Assembly (NCBI RefSeq): GCF_002086275.1
Contig: NZ_MVHT01000001.1
Location: forward strand, 122,392-186,391
DNA from: Mycobacterium intermedium
GTDB taxonomy: Bacteria; Actinomycetota; Actinomycetes; Mycobacteriales; Mycobacteriaceae
Length of the DNA: 64,000 nucleotides
Direction of reading: 5' to 3'
Positions within the stretch are counted from its first letter, which is position 1. Every line of letters begins with the position of its first letter. The notes under the pieces were generated by a model that saw only the letters and a list, made by a program, of their open reading frames with translations, was not told the DNA's origin and ran no database searches. A program made the position numbers and the translations under genes. Shown here piece after piece: positions 18,040 through 27,196 of this stretch.

Positions 18040-18486
18040 ATGGTCGAGATTCATTTGGAGCGCACCATCGCGGCACCCGTGGAAAGGGTCTTCGACTGGC
18101 TCGCCGACCCGGCCAGTTTGACCGCCGCGCCCGCGGTCCTGAGAGCCAAATGGGCCAAGGACTCGCCGTCGCCCGAAAAGACAAGTGCGATAAGACCGGT
18201 ACGCGAGGTCATCGCGGCGGGCGCCTGGTTCCGCGAGGAGATCACCGCCTATGACCGCCCGCACAGTTACTCCTATCTCATCGTCAGCGCCTTCCCGCCG
18301 TTCGAGCACGAGGGCGGCACGCTGACGTTCACGCCTGCGGGGGATGGCACGCACGTGGACTGGCTGACCAACTACACCCACCCGGCGGTTGCTGGTGGCA
18401 AGGTCCTGGAGCGGGTCACCCGGCCATTGCTGCGCTCGAGCTTCAACGCGATCCTGACGGCCTGCGCCAAGGCGCTCGAGGCGTGA
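18040..18486 (+). CDS. SRPBCC-family (polyketide cyclase/START-like) protein
   Basis: A 148-residue helix-grip protein. It has the N-terminal [21 protein letters not shown] strand-helix pattern (quoted in two parts: [15 protein letters not shown]) and the long C-terminal helix ending [10 protein letters not shown]. Members bind hydrophobic ligands or act as simple cyclases. It is coupled to the SDR gene by a GTGA overlap, so it may handle the SDR's substrate or product. Confidence 0.8.
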   Translation: MVEIHLERTIAAPVERVFDWLADPASLTAAPAVLRAKWAKDSPSPEKTSAIRPVREVIAAGAWFREEITAYDRPHSYSYLIVSAFPPFEHEGGTLTFTPAGDGTHVDWLTNYTHPAVAGGKVLERVTRPLLRSSFNAILTACAKALEA

Positions 18487-19268
18487 GCACCGACCGCGCG
18501 GCTTCGCGCACCTTCGTGGTGACGGGCGCGGCGTCGGGCATCGGATTGGCCACCGCGCAACGGCTGTTGGACGAGGGTGGGACCGTCATCGGGGCCGACA
18601 TCGCGGCACCGCCCGATCTCGGTCCGCGCTTCAGCTTCGTGACGGCCGATGTCACCGACGAAGCCGCGGTCGCGGCGGTGATGGAGGCGGTGCCGGGCCG
18701 CCTGGACGGGGTTGTGCACTCGGCGGGGGTCGCCGGTGGCGGGCCGGTCCATCTGCTGCCGCGATCGGAATGGGACCGGGTGATCGGGGTCAACCTCACC
18801 GCGACGTTCCTGGTGGCCAAGGCCGCGCTGGCCAAGATGATCGAGCAGCCCCGGGTCGACGGCGAGCGCGGCTCGATCGTGACGCTGGCCAGCGTCGAGG
18901 GTTTGGAGGGCACAGCGGGCGGAAGCTCGTACAACGCCGCCAAGGGCGGCGTGGTGCTGTTGACCAAGAACATCGCGCTCGACTACGGGCCCAGTGGCAT
19001 CCGGGCCAACGCGATCTGCCCCGGCTTCATCGAAACACCCTTGGCCGAAAGCGTTTTCGGTATCCCCGGGATGGAGGGCCCGCGGGCGCTGGTCACCAAA
19101 GAGCACGCCCTGCAGCGGTTCGGCCGTCCCGAAGAGATCGCCGCCGTGGCGGCATTCCTGGTGTCGCCCGACGCATCGTTCGTGACGGGCCAGGCCATCG
19201 CCGTCGACGGCGGCTACACCGCCGGCCGCGATCACGGCGTGGTCGAGCTGTTTGGATTCCCCGACTAG
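18483..19268 (+). CDS. Short-chain dehydrogenase/reductase
   Basis: A 261-residue classical SDR. The cofactor motif TGAASGIG is near residue 15, [10 protein letters not shown] replaces the usual NNAG, and the catalytic pair is SSYNAAKGG (Tyr-x-x-x-Lys). [15 protein letters not shown] and the C-terminal [10 protein letters not shown] are standard. It starts at GTG 18483 inside the stop of the SRPBCC gene. The substrate is unknown. The stop overlaps the stop of the convergent kinase gene. Confidence 0.88.
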   Translation: MSTDRAASRTFVVTGAASGIGLATAQRLLDEGGTVIGADIAAPPDLGPRFSFVTADVTDEAAVAAVMEAVPGRLDGVVHSAGVAGGGPVHLLPRSEWDRVIGVNLTATFLVAKAALAKMIEQPRVDGERGSIVTLASVEGLEGTAGGSSYNAAKGGVVLLTKNIALDYGPSGIRANAICPGFIETPLAESVFGIPGMEGPRALVTKEHALQRFGRPEEIAAVAAFLVSPDASFVTGQAIAVDGGYTAGRDHGVVELFGFPD

Positions 19269-20491
19269 TCCTTGGGCTTCTTGGGACCCTTAGGGCCCTT
19301 TTGCGGCGGTCCCTGGGGCGGCCCTTTTTGCGGCCCCTGTTGCGGCACCTCAACGGTGGTGGTCTCGGTGACCGCCGGCGGCTCGATCGTCGTCGTCGGT
19401 GTCGGCAACGGCGTGCTGGTGGTCGCGGGTGAGGGCGACTGTGCGGCAAACGGGTTGAACGCCATCAACATCAACGCCAGGATCAACAACGAGATGACCG
19501 CGGCGATCCAAAGTTTGCGCCACGGTTGATCCGGCTCGGCATCGTCGTCGACGTACGAATAGGTCCCGTCGGGGACGGGGATCGGTGGCGCCTCCATCAC
19601 CCGGGTGCGGCGCGATTGCCGGACCGGATCGGGGCGGTTCAAGGCCGCACGCATCGCGCCGGCCTGATAAAAGCGCTCCGCGGGTTCCCGCGTCATCGCC
19701 CGCGCAATCACGGCCGCAAGCCCCGGGTGTACGTCTGGGCGCAGCGCGGTGATCGGCGCAGGCGTTTCGTGCAGGATCGCATGCGACAGCACGGCCAGTG
19801 ATTCCTCGGGGAACGGCCGCCGCCCGGTCAACGCCTCATAGCCGACCACCCCTACGGCGTAAAGGTCGTCCGCAGGTGTGGCCGGCTTTCCGATCAACCG
19901 GTCCGGGCTCAGGTAGGCCATGGTGCCTACGACGTGGCCGGTCATGGTGTGTGCGCCGCCGGTGGTCTTGGCGATGCCGAAATCGGCGAGCTTGGCGTCG
20001 CCCGCGGCGGTGAACAAGATGTTGCCGGGCTTGACGTCGCGGTGCAGGATGCCCGCCTGGTGCGCGTCGGCGAGGGCGGTGAGTACGGAATCAAGAACCC
20101 CGTGCACGAACGCCGGGGGCAGCGGACCGCGTGCGATGTGGTCGGCCAGCGAAACTCCGGGTAGGCGTTCCATCACGATGAACGGCACTCCCCGGTGTTC
20201 GCCGATATCGTGGACCACCACGATGTGGGTGCTGCTCAGCGCCGCAGCCGCGCGTGCCTCCGTCTCGAACCGCACCCGGTTCTCCGGCCGGTCTATCGAG
20301 GGATGCAGCAGCTTGATCGCCACGGGGCGGCCCAGCTTCGTGTCCCACCCGTCGCGGACCTCGGCCATGCCGCCACGACCGATGACCACGCCCAGTTCGT
20401 AGCGGTCGCCAAGCCGCCCGCCAGGTTCCAACAGCGCTGCGACGGCGCTGTCGACCCGGCGAGGTTCAGGACTTTGGTGTTCGGTACCCAT
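19265..20491 (-). CDS. Membrane-anchored Ser/Thr protein kinase
   Basis: A 408-residue bacterial Hanks-type kinase. The Gly loop [12 protein letters not shown] Lys (VAIKLL, ~60), catalytic HRDVKPGN (Asp ~152) and DFGIAK are intact. The kinase domain is followed by a single transmembrane helix (~343-365, [17 protein letters not shown]) and a short exposed tail rich in Pro, Gln, Gly and Lys with repeated QKGP units. The tail resembles cell-wall-interacting low-complexity regions. ATG 20491 is chosen because MGTEHQ starts just before the domain; the frame opens earlier at 20710 but overlaps the divergent flavoprotein gene. Confidence 0.87.
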   Translation of the reverse strand: MGTEHQSPEPRRVDSAVAALLEPGGRLGDRYELGVVIGRGGMAEVRDGWDTKLGRPVAIKLLHPSIDRPENRVRFETEARAAAALSSTHIVVVHDIGEHRGVPFIVMERLPGVSLADHIARGPLPPAFVHGVLDSVLTALADAHQAGILHRDVKPGNILFTAAGDAKLADFGIAKTTGGAHTMTGHVVGTMAYLSPDRLIGKPATPADDLYAVGVVGYEALTGRRPFPEESLAVLSHAILHETPAPITALRPDVHPGLAAVIARAMTREPAERFYQAGAMRAALNRPDPVRQSRRTRVMEAPPIPVPDGTYSYVDDDAEPDQPWRKLWIAAVISLLILALMLMAFNPFAAQSPSPATTSTPLPTPTTTIEPPAVTETTTVEVPQQGPQKGPPQGPPQKGPKGPKKPKD

Positions 20492-20552
20492 GGCTGCGTT
20501 ACGGGGATAGCCGCTGATTCCGACGCCGAAACTCCTGGCGTACGGTCGTCCC

Positions 20553-21737
20553 ATGACGTCGACAACCGAAGTCGGTGGTGGGGTCGTCGAACGGGCGCGC
20601 GGCATGCGCGACGTGGTGCGCGCCGAGGCCGCCGAATCCGAGCGGATCCGCACCCTCACCGACGTGATCGTCAACGAAATGTGGGCCAGTGGGCTGATGT
20701 CGTCCTTCAATCCCGTCGAGGCCGGCGGCGTCGAGCCGTCGTTTGCCGAGATGATCGAGACGTGGATCGAAATGGCCTGGCAGGACGGGTCTTTCGGCTG
20801 GATCGGGATAGCGAACCTGCCGTCGTCGTTCGCGGCAGCCAGCTACCTACCTGACGAGGGTTTCGCGGAGGTGTTCACCGCCAACAACAATCGCGTGACG
20901 ATGGGCGGGCAATTCTTTCCGAACGGGCAGGGGACCGCGGTGGACGGCGGGTACCGGCTGAGCGGCTCGTGGAACTTCGGCTCCGGGATCGGCCACTCGC
21001 AGTACGTCGCGGCGGGATTCTTCCCTATGGACAACGGCGAAATGCGTTGGGTCAGTGAGGGAATCCCCGACATGCAGATAGCCATCGTGCCGCGGCACGA
21101 AATCAGCTGCAACGACGGTTGGTATGTACAGGGGCTCAAGGGGACTGGCTCGTACGACTACAGCGCCCAGGACGTGTTCGTGCCGCACAGCCGGACGTTC
21201 AACCTGTTCGAACGCGTGCCGCGCCGGGGGAGTTCGCCGGCCACCCGAATGGGCCTGATGCCGGTCACCGCCGCCGGCCACGCGTCGTGGGCCCTCGGGG
21301 TCGCCAAGAGCATGCTCGACGACGTCACCGAACTGGCGGCGACGAAATATCGGATGAGCGATATGGCGTCATTGGCCAGCCGGCCGACGTTCCAGAAGGG
21401 CCTTGCGCACCAGGTCTCGGCGTGGCGTGCCGCGCGCCTGCTGGTGCATGACGCGTTCGCCACCGCCGAGGCGGCCGTCGCCGCCGGTGCGGAACTGACC
21501 CCGACGCTGCGGGCGGACATGCGTGCGGCCGCCGTCTACGCGACCGATACGGCCCGCGGGTGTGCGGAATGGGCGCATCTGGTGGCGGGGACCAGCTCTA
21601 TCCGCGAAGGCAGTCGCCTCGAGCGCGCGTTCCGCGACATGTACACCGGAACCCAGCATGCGTTCATCAGCGAGAAGGTCGCCATCGACTCTGCGCAGGT
21701 CTGGCTGGGCATCATCGAAGACCAGTTCGGGTTATGA
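20553..21737 (+). CDS. Acyl-CoA dehydrogenase-fold flavoprotein
   Basis: A 394-residue protein with the acyl-CoA dehydrogenase/flavin monooxygenase fold. It has the helical N-terminus, a beta-domain segment GGYRLSGSWNFGSG and the C-terminal helical region with REGSRLERAFRDMYTG. The pattern matches the two-component hydroxylase branch (HsaA, 4-hydroxyphenylacetate hydroxylase-like) better than true acyl-CoA dehydrogenases, since a clear catalytic Glu is not apparent. Divergent from the kinase gene and ending at a strong hairpin. Confidence 0.78.
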   Translation: MTSTTEVGGGVVERARGMRDVVRAEAAESERIRTLTDVIVNEMWASGLMSSFNPVEAGGVEPSFAEMIETWIEMAWQDGSFGWIGIANLPSSFAAASYLPDEGFAEVFTANNNRVTMGGQFFPNGQGTAVDGGYRLSGSWNFGSGIGHSQYVAAGFFPMDNGEMRWVSEGIPDMQIAIVPRHEISCNDGWYVQGLKGTGSYDYSAQDVFVPHSRTFNLFERVPRRGSSPATRMGLMPVTAAGHASWALGVAKSMLDDVTELAATKYRMSDMASLASRPTFQKGLAHQVSAWRAARLLVHDAFATAEAAVAAGAELTPTLRADMRAAAVYATDTARGCAEWAHLVAGTSSIREGSRLERAFRDMYTGTQHAFISEKVAIDSAQVWLGIIEDQFGL

Positions 21738-21741
21738 GAAA

Positions 21742-21769
21742 GCCTCCCCGGCCGGGTGACCGGGGAGGC
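21742..21769. terminator. Bidirectional hairpin terminator
   Basis: GCCTCCCCGG (21742-21751) and CCGGGGAGGC (21760-21769) form a perfect 10-bp stem around an 8-base loop. It lies between two convergent stops (21737 and 21784), so it can end transcription from both sides. There is no strong T-run. Confidence 0.75.
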
Positions 21770-21783
21770 ACGTCGAGTTGTGT

Positions 21784-22629
21784 TTACTTGGCGAACTTCG
21801 CCATGGCGCTCGCGGCGACGCTGCCGGCCACGATCAGCCCGACCCCGACCAGGAAGTCCACGGCGCCGGTGATCAGGCCCGCGACTCCGGCGACCACGAC
21901 GAACTCGGGCAGCCACTCGAGGATGTTCACCGGCGAGGGCACCTCCGCCTGCTCGCCATTGGCCAGGGCGAACTTGGCGGTGGCGTAGTCGGCGTAGAAC
22001 TCGGTGAAGGAGACCGCGCAGAAGATGGCCGCCAGCTGCAGGATCCAGCCGGTCCAGAAGTTGCCCGGGTCATGCAGGACGGCGTCGCCGACGAAACCGA
22101 CCGCCGCCGCGAAGGTGAAGGCGCTGGCCCAGGCCGCGGTGATCACGCTGTTGATCCGCTTGAACAGCGGGCTGTCCCAGTGCTCCTGCGGCGTGCTGTC
22201 CTTGGCGTAGGAGAGGGTGAACGGCCTTCGGATCAGCAGGGTGAACCACGCGAACACCGCGAGCGAGAGGTTGGTCAGCTCGCCGGCCCAGGTCTCCAGG
22301 AACGTGGTGACGTTGTCGCCGCCCAACGCGCCGACCAGGGCAAGGGTGGCGAAAACCGTCGCACCGAAGATCTCCAGGCCGTGAATCTTGATGCCGCGGA
22401 GGGCGCCGACAACCATCACCAGCAGGGCGAAGCCCAGCGCGGAGAGTACGGCGATTTCGAAGCGGCCCGGCGTGGACAGGATCGCCATCAGCGCCCAGGG
22501 GGCGATCCCGGCAAACGGCGACTTGAGGAAGCCGTCAATCGTGGCGCCGATGCTGCGGCGTTCCGGCTCTGCGTTGGTTTCGGCGCTGTGGGACGCCGGC
22601 ACGTGCTGGGGGCGGCTGGTGTCGTTCAT
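21784..22629 (-). CDS. Polytopic membrane protein of unknown function
   Basis: A 281-residue protein with a ~35-residue polar N-terminus and about six hydrophobic helices (for example FEIAVLSALGFALLVMVVGAL, VFAWFTLLI, VVVAGVAGLITGAVDFLVGV). I recognise no family. ATG 22629 follows GAGGAGTTGAA; the open frame continues upstream to 22695 but those residues come from the repeat region. Three GACATGTC-like sites lie immediately upstream and may control it. Confidence 0.7.
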   Translation of the reverse strand: MNDTSRPQHVPASHSAETNAEPERRSIGATIDGFLKSPFAGIAPWALMAILSTPGRFEIAVLSALGFALLVMVVGALRGIKIHGLEIFGATVFATLALVGALGGDNVTTFLETWAGELTNLSLAVFAWFTLLIRRPFTLSYAKDSTPQEHWDSPLFKRINSVITAAWASAFTFAAAVGFVGDAVLHDPGNFWTGWILQLAAIFCAVSFTEFYADYATAKFALANGEQAEVPSPVNILEWLPEFVVVAGVAGLITGAVDFLVGVGLIVAGSVAASAMAKFAK

Positions 22630-22661
22630 TTCAACTCCTCGAGGTACCGACGTTCCTTTTT

Positions 22662-22706
22662 CGACATGTCGATATTGGCATGTCGTTAATGACATGTCAA
22701 TACTGG
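22662..22706. repeat. Tandem GACATGTC-type repeats upstream of membrane protein gene
   Basis: GACATGTCGATATTGG (22663-22678) recurs as GACATGTCAATACTGG (22691-22706), 28 bases apart, with a related GCATGTCG between them. The core GACATGTC is itself palindromic. The array overlaps the 3' end of the PatB-like gene and lies 33-77 bases before the membrane protein start, a position suited to an operator. Confidence 0.6.
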
Positions 22707-23908
22707 AATGTAGCGAGGGCTTGGCCCATGCGGGTGATGGCCTCGGTGAGGATGGCCCGTGACGTGGCGAAGTTGACGCGTACGTGCCCGCTGCCGCCGG
22801 TTCCGAACACGTGGCCGGAGCTGAGCGCCACGCGAGCGTGGTCCAGGAACCACCGGGCCGGACCGGCGAGATCGGACACCACGGCCAGGCCCTCGGACTT
22901 GGCTTCCTCGATGCCGAGCGCGCGGCAATCCAGCCAGGCCAGGTAAGTGCCCTGCGGTCGGAGCAATCGAATCCCGGGTAGGTGCTCGGCGGTCAGCTCG
23001 GCCAGCAGGGTGCGGTTCGCGTCCAGTCCCTGCAGTAGCGCGTCGAGCCAGTCGCCGCCGCTGCGGAAGGCTTCGGCGTGGGCGAGGATGCCGAGGTGGC
23101 TGGGCCCGTGGCCGACTTCCTCGGGCAGTCGGCGCAGATCGTCGGCGGCCTCGGGTCCGGCGATGGCCAGTGCGGCCTTGAGGCCGCTGAGATTCCACGC
23201 CTTGGAGGCCGATATCAGCGCGAAGCCGTTCTCGCCGCCGGGCACCGTCAGATACGGGGTGAACCGTGCGCCGGACAGCACCAGCGGGGCGTGGATCTCG
23301 TCGGAAACCACGCGGACGTCGAAACGTCGGGCGAGCTCGGCGACCTTGCGCAGTTCGTCGGCGGTGTGTACCGCACCCGTCGGATTGTGCGGGTTGCAGA
23401 GCAGGTAGGCGACCTTGCCTGCCCGGCCGGCCGACCGTCGGGCCTGTGCGAAGGCCTCCTCGAGCGCCGCCGGGTCGAGCCGGCCGTCCTCGCCGAGCGG
23501 CGCCTCGGCCACGCGACGGCCGTCATGGGACACGAAGGCGTAGAACGGGGCGTACACGGGGCTGTTCACGATGACGGTGTCACCGCGCTCGGTGACCAGT
23601 CGCAGCATTTCGACGATGCCGAGCATGACGTCGGGAACGACGGCCGTCCGGCTGAGGGCGATGTCGTCCCACTGCCAACGCCGCGAAGCGAATTCGCGGA
23701 CCGCCTTCGCGTACACCTTGCCGTGCGGGTAGCCGGTGTCGCCGTCGTCGATGGCGCGATGAAGGGCCGCGGCCACCGTCGGCGCCAGCCGCACATCCAT
23801 TTCGGCCACCCACAGCGGCAGCACGTCGGCGGGGTGCCTGCGCCACTTCATGCTCGTGCGCTGGGCGCGCAGTTGCTCGAGCGTCAGCTCCTCGAGTGGA
23901 TTTGGCAC
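22697..23908 (-). CDS. PatB/MalY-type PLP-dependent aminotransferase/C-S lyase (Rv2294-like)
   Basis: A 403-residue fold-type I PLP enzyme. WVAEMDV near the start, the substrate loop [26 protein letters not shown] and the Schiff-base Lys in [10 protein letters not shown] are the hallmarks of the MalY/PatB group, which cleaves cystathionine or other C-S bonds. By memory it matches M. tuberculosis Rv2294. Starts at GTG 23908. A long inverted repeat lies between it and the upstream gene on the same strand. Confidence 0.86.
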   Translation of the reverse strand: MPNPLEELTLEQLRAQRTSMKWRRHPADVLPLWVAEMDVRLAPTVAAALHRAIDDGDTGYPHGKVYAKAVREFASRRWQWDDIALSRTAVVPDVMLGIVEMLRLVTERGDTVIVNSPVYAPFYAFVSHDGRRVAEAPLGEDGRLDPAALEEAFAQARRSAGRAGKVAYLLCNPHNPTGAVHTADELRKVAELARRFDVRVVSDEIHAPLVLSGARFTPYLTVPGGENGFALISASKAWNLSGLKAALAIAGPEAADDLRRLPEEVGHGPSHLGILAHAEAFRSGGDWLDALLQGLDANRTLLAELTAEHLPGIRLLRPQGTYLAWLDCRALGIEEAKSEGLAVVSDLAGPARWFLDHARVALSSGHVFGTGGSGHVRVNFATSRAILTEAITRMGQALATFQY

Positions 23909-23920
23909 CCCGCCTTTCTA

Positions 23921-23984
23921 CCGCGAGCAGACGCAAACTCGTATGAATCCATGGGATTTGGTACAAGTTCGTGTCTGCTCGCGG
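23921..23984. repeat. Long intergenic inverted repeat, copy 2
   Basis: Bases 23921-23943 and 23962-23984 pair over 23 positions with two mismatches and one G-T wobble, around an 18-base loop. The outer arm CGAGCAGACGC is identical to copy 1 at 15369. The element lies between the PatB-like gene and the reductase gene upstream of it. Confidence 0.78.
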
Positions 23985-23987
23985 GGG

Positions 23988-25103
23988 TTATTGGCCCGCG
24001 ACGTACGCGTGTTTGGGGATGGTCAGGGGGAGGTCCACTGCACTGAGCAGACCCGGTTCGGCGGCGACGACGTAGGGGATGGCATTGACGACGCGCATCG
24101 CCGTGGCCACCATCGCACCCGCGCCCGACGTCATATGGCCGACGCCGGCCTTGCGGGGATCTTTGAGCGTGGCCGCCAAGGTGCAGTCGATGTCGGGGTC
24201 GCCGCTGATCTGGACGCGGTAGGACAGGTCGCCGATGCCGCGCGGCCAGTCGGGGGCGACGTCGTGCGCGAGCCGGGTGACGTGCTCGATGGTGATGACG
24301 TCGCGGCCGTCGGCGACGCCGATCGCCTGCATGCGGATCGCGCCACACGTCCCGGCTTCGACGGTGCCCATCGCGACTTCGAGCGTCCGTTCGGTGACCG
24401 CGCGATCGAACGTCTCGCGGAATCCGTCGACGGGGATGCCAAGTGCCTCCGCGACCAACCGGATCTGGCCCTGCCATTCACCGGTGATGGCGCCGGGAAA
24501 TCCGATCCAAGGTTGGTAGTCGAGTGGTCGACCGAAGCCCAGGGCGTCGCTCATGATGTCGGGCACCCCGTAGTCGTCGTACAGACCGATCTCGAAGGCG
24601 TGAATCTTGTCGACGGACGACGACTGGGTGGACAACACGAGGGGCAGATAGTCGGCGGCGAAACCGGGTTCGATTCCCGAGGCGTACAGCGAGACCTGGC
24701 CTTGCTTCGCGGCGGTCACCAGTTGGTCGCGCCACTCGGTCGGTTGGTAGGCATGCGGATTCACCAGTCGCGTGGTGCTGGTGGTGACGACGTTGATGCC
24801 GGATTCGAGCAATCGCACGTAGTCCGGGACGGCCAGCGCGTCACGTTCGGGGCCGCTGGCGGCGTAGATGACGCAGTCGGGTTTGAGAGCGATGAGCGCC
24901 TCGGTGTCGGTGGTGGCCTTCAGGCCGATCGGCTCGCCGTTGGCCAGCTCGCCGGCGTCTTTGCCATCCTTTTCCGGCGAGTGAACCCATACCCCAACGA
25001 GATCCAGGTTCGGACGCTGGTGGGCGGTGCGGATGGCGATCGACCCGATGCCCCCCGTCGCCCAGACAACTACGCGATATGTCTTTTCTTCGGGAGTGGC
25101 CAT
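23988..25103 (-). CDS. NAD(P)-dependent amine dehydrogenase/dihydrodipicolinate reductase-like protein
   Basis: A 371-residue protein with an N-terminal Rossmann fold (VVVWATGGIGSIAIRTA) and DCVIYAASG in the position of dihydrodipicolinate reductase-type domains. The rest matches a family common in mycobacteria annotated as amine dehydrogenase or diaminopimelate dehydrogenase-like, linked in places to sterol or lipid degradation clusters. Substrate is unknown. Starts at 25103 with no overlap with neighbours; it is followed on the same strand by the PatB-like gene. Confidence 0.8.
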   Translation of the reverse strand: MATPEEKTYRVVVWATGGIGSIAIRTAHQRPNLDLVGVWVHSPEKDGKDAGELANGEPIGLKATTDTEALIALKPDCVIYAASGPERDALAVPDYVRLLESGINVVTTSTTRLVNPHAYQPTEWRDQLVTAAKQGQVSLYASGIEPGFAADYLPLVLSTQSSSVDKIHAFEIGLYDDYGVPDIMSDALGFGRPLDYQPWIGFPGAITGEWQGQIRLVAEALGIPVDGFRETFDRAVTERTLEVAMGTVEAGTCGAIRMQAIGVADGRDVITIEHVTRLAHDVAPDWPRGIGDLSYRVQISGDPDIDCTLAATLKDPRKAGVGHMTSGAGAMVATAMRVVNAIPYVVAAEPGLLSAVDLPLTIPKHAYVAGQ

Positions 25104-25204
25104 CGTGGCCCCTTCGGCTGCAGTGACGAATGGGTACCGAATATTTGATCCGGAAGCTAGTGCTCGCCGTAGGGGCCGTCAACGCAACCGAATAAGCGTG
25201 GCGC

Positions 25205-26050
25205 TTAAGCCAATTGGACCCGACCGGTGATGAGGTCCATGATCGCCTTGCCAGGTGCCCACGACCCGGTGATCGACGCGTTGGCGTGCCCGTTGTCAAC
25301 GTTGAGGGTGATGCCGTTGACGGACGCCGAGGCGGCGCTGTTGAGCATGATCATCGCCTTGCCGATGTCCTCGGGAGTCAGCACGGCACTGCCCGTGTCG
25401 TCGCGGAAGTCCTGCGCGAAGCTCAGCCAAAGGTCGGCGTTCGCGCGGGCCAGGGGAGTGTCGGTGGGACCGGGGCAGACCGCGTTGATGCGCACGCCCT
25501 TCTTCAGGAAGTGATAGCCCTGCCAGGCGACGTAGGCGTTGATCGCCTGCTTGCTGAAGCCGTAGTGGATGAAACCTTGGGCCTCGTGTTCGGCAACCCA
25601 GTCGTCGGCCGCCTTGTAGTCGGGTGTGGCCAAGAAGTCCAGCAGTAATTCGAGGTTGTTCTCCCAGCCCATGCCGGCCACCGAGGAGATGAAGCAGATG
25701 GCTGCGCCTTTGTTGAGCAGGTTGTTGGCGAACAGCCGGTCGATCAGGTGGCGGTGCCCAATGAAGTTGACCCGCATCAGTTTCGGACCGTCGGCGACGC
25801 CCGCGGCCGAGAACAGCGAGTCGACCGGCCCGTCGAGTTCGTCGACCGCACCGTCGATCGAATCCTGGTCGCTCAAGTCGACCTGGATCACCCGGTCGAC
25901 CTCATAGTCGACCGAGGCGTAGTCCGCCACGGTGACGTGCGCTCCCAGAGACTTTGCGATCTGCGCCGTGGCGGCACCCATCCCGGTCGCGCCGCCGACC
26001 ACCAGAACGCGTTTTCCCTCGTAACCCAATAAGTCTGACGCCGTTGTCAT
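25205..26050 (-). CDS. SDR-family hydroxysteroid/alcohol dehydrogenase-like protein
   Basis: A 281-residue SDR with cofactor motif VVGGATGMG, Asp-binding VADYAS, SSVAGMGWE and catalytic YGFSKQA. The insertion before the catalytic Tyr (about 50 residues with LLLDFLATPDYK) is typical of 3-alpha-hydroxysteroid dehydrogenase/carbonyl reductase-like SDRs. It lies divergent to the LLM-P450 pair, with a small inverted repeat between them. Substrate is inferred as a hydroxylated lipid or sterol at low certainty. Confidence 0.83.
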   Translation of the reverse strand: MTTASDLLGYEGKRVLVVGGATGMGAATAQIAKSLGAHVTVADYASVDYEVDRVIQVDLSDQDSIDGAVDELDGPVDSLFSAAGVADGPKLMRVNFIGHRHLIDRLFANNLLNKGAAICFISSVAGMGWENNLELLLDFLATPDYKAADDWVAEHEAQGFIHYGFSKQAINAYVAWQGYHFLKKGVRINAVCPGPTDTPLARANADLWLSFAQDFRDDTGSAVLTPEDIGKAMIMLNSAASASVNGITLNVDNGHANASITGSWAPGKAIMDLITGRVQLA

Positions 26051-26085
26051 CGTTCCCCTTTTCCCTGGCCATTCGTCCGCCGACG

Positions 26086-26109
26086 TTACAGTATCCGGAC
26101 CAGATGTAA
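26086..26109. promoter_or_regulatory. Inverted repeat TTACA-N14-TGTAA in divergent promoter region
   Basis: TTACA (26086-26090) and TGTAA (26105-26109) flank 14 bases in the 150-base gap between the SDR gene and the LLM-P450 genes. The spacing is that of a dimeric repressor site. No regulator gene is adjacent, so the assignment is tentative. Confidence 0.3.
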
Positions 26110-26200
26110 GTTAACAACCCTGCGCGGGCGTGGCGGTTGACCGCACCCACGGGTCCCACGTAGCGTACTGAGACAAATATTAGGTCGGCTAGGAGTCGCC

Positions 26201-27196
26201 GTGTACATGCTGCGCTTCGACATGCGGGCACCGGCATTCGGCGCCCCGCCAGAGGCGCTGTATGGCGCGGCGACAGAGATGTGCGCATGGTCTGAGGATC
26301 ACGGCGGGCTGGCCGCGGTGTTGTGCGAACACCATGGATCCGAAGACGGCTACCTGCCCGCGCCGCTGATGTTGGCGTCGTCGATCGCCGCGCGCACCCG
26401 ACGGATGGCGCTGAGTCTGATCCTGATTCTGCCGTTCTACGACCCGGTGCGGTTGGCCGAAGATATGGCGATCCTCGACATCATCAGCGGCGGACGCGCG
26501 TCCTACATTTTGGCGCTGGGTTACCGGCCGGAAGAATATGAAATGTTCGGCGTTTCGCTCAGCGAACGCGGGCGCCTTGCCGACGAGAAACTTTCCCTGC
26601 TGCGGCGGTTGCTGGCCGGGGAGGAAGTGGTGCAGGACGGGCGGCGGATCAACGTGACGCCCAAGCCGCTGACGGCCGGCGGACCGGCGTTGACGTGGGG
26701 CGGCGGCAGCGTGGCCGCGGCGCGCCGCGCCGGGCGGTACGGGCTGAACCTGTTGGCCAACGCCAATGTTCCGGGGATGCAGGAGGCGTACGAGGCGGCG
26801 TGCCGCAAGCACGGACACCCGATCGGTGGGACGTTCCTGCCCGACCGTGACGCGCCCTCGGTAATTTTTGTCGCAGACGACGTCGACCAGGCCTGGGCGG
26901 AAATCGGCGAGTATCTGCTCCACGACGTGCGGACCTACGCGGCGTGGAACCCCGGCAACGAAGTGTCTGCGGGCTTTTCCCATGTGGACACCGTCGACGA
27001 ATTGCGCGAAGTGGGAGGATCACACGTGATTTATTCTGTTCCGGAAGCGATTTCACGAGTTCGCGCCGGCCAAGTGCTGCACTTGTCGCCGCTGTGCGGT
27101 GGATTGCCGCCGGAGATTGCGTGGCCGTATCTCAAGCGAGTGGGTGAGGTTGTATTGCCCGAAGCTGCCCGTCTGGCTCCCGCGGAGACAGCATGA
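26201..27196 (+). CDS. LLM-class (F420/FMN) oxidoreductase
   Basis: A 331-residue luciferase-like TIM-barrel protein. It shows VLCEHHGSEDGYLPAP near residue 45, ILDIISGGRASYILALGYRP and ALTWGGGSVAAARRAGRYG, consistent with flavin or F420 binding. It starts at GTG 26201 (ATG 26207 is an alternative). The stop overlaps the start of the P450 (ATGA), so the two are co-translated and probably act on one substrate. Confidence 0.85.
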   Translation: MYMLRFDMRAPAFGAPPEALYGAATEMCAWSEDHGGLAAVLCEHHGSEDGYLPAPLMLASSIAARTRRMALSLILILPFYDPVRLAEDMAILDIISGGRASYILALGYRPEEYEMFGVSLSERGRLADEKLSLLRRLLAGEEVVQDGRRINVTPKPLTAGGPALTWGGGSVAAARRAGRYGLNLLANANVPGMQEAYEAACRKHGHPIGGTFLPDRDAPSVIFVADDVDQAWAEIGEYLLHDVRTYAAWNPGNEVSAGFSHVDTVDELREVGGSHVIYSVPEAISRVRAGQVLHLSPLCGGLPPEIAWPYLKRVGEVVLPEAARLAPAETA

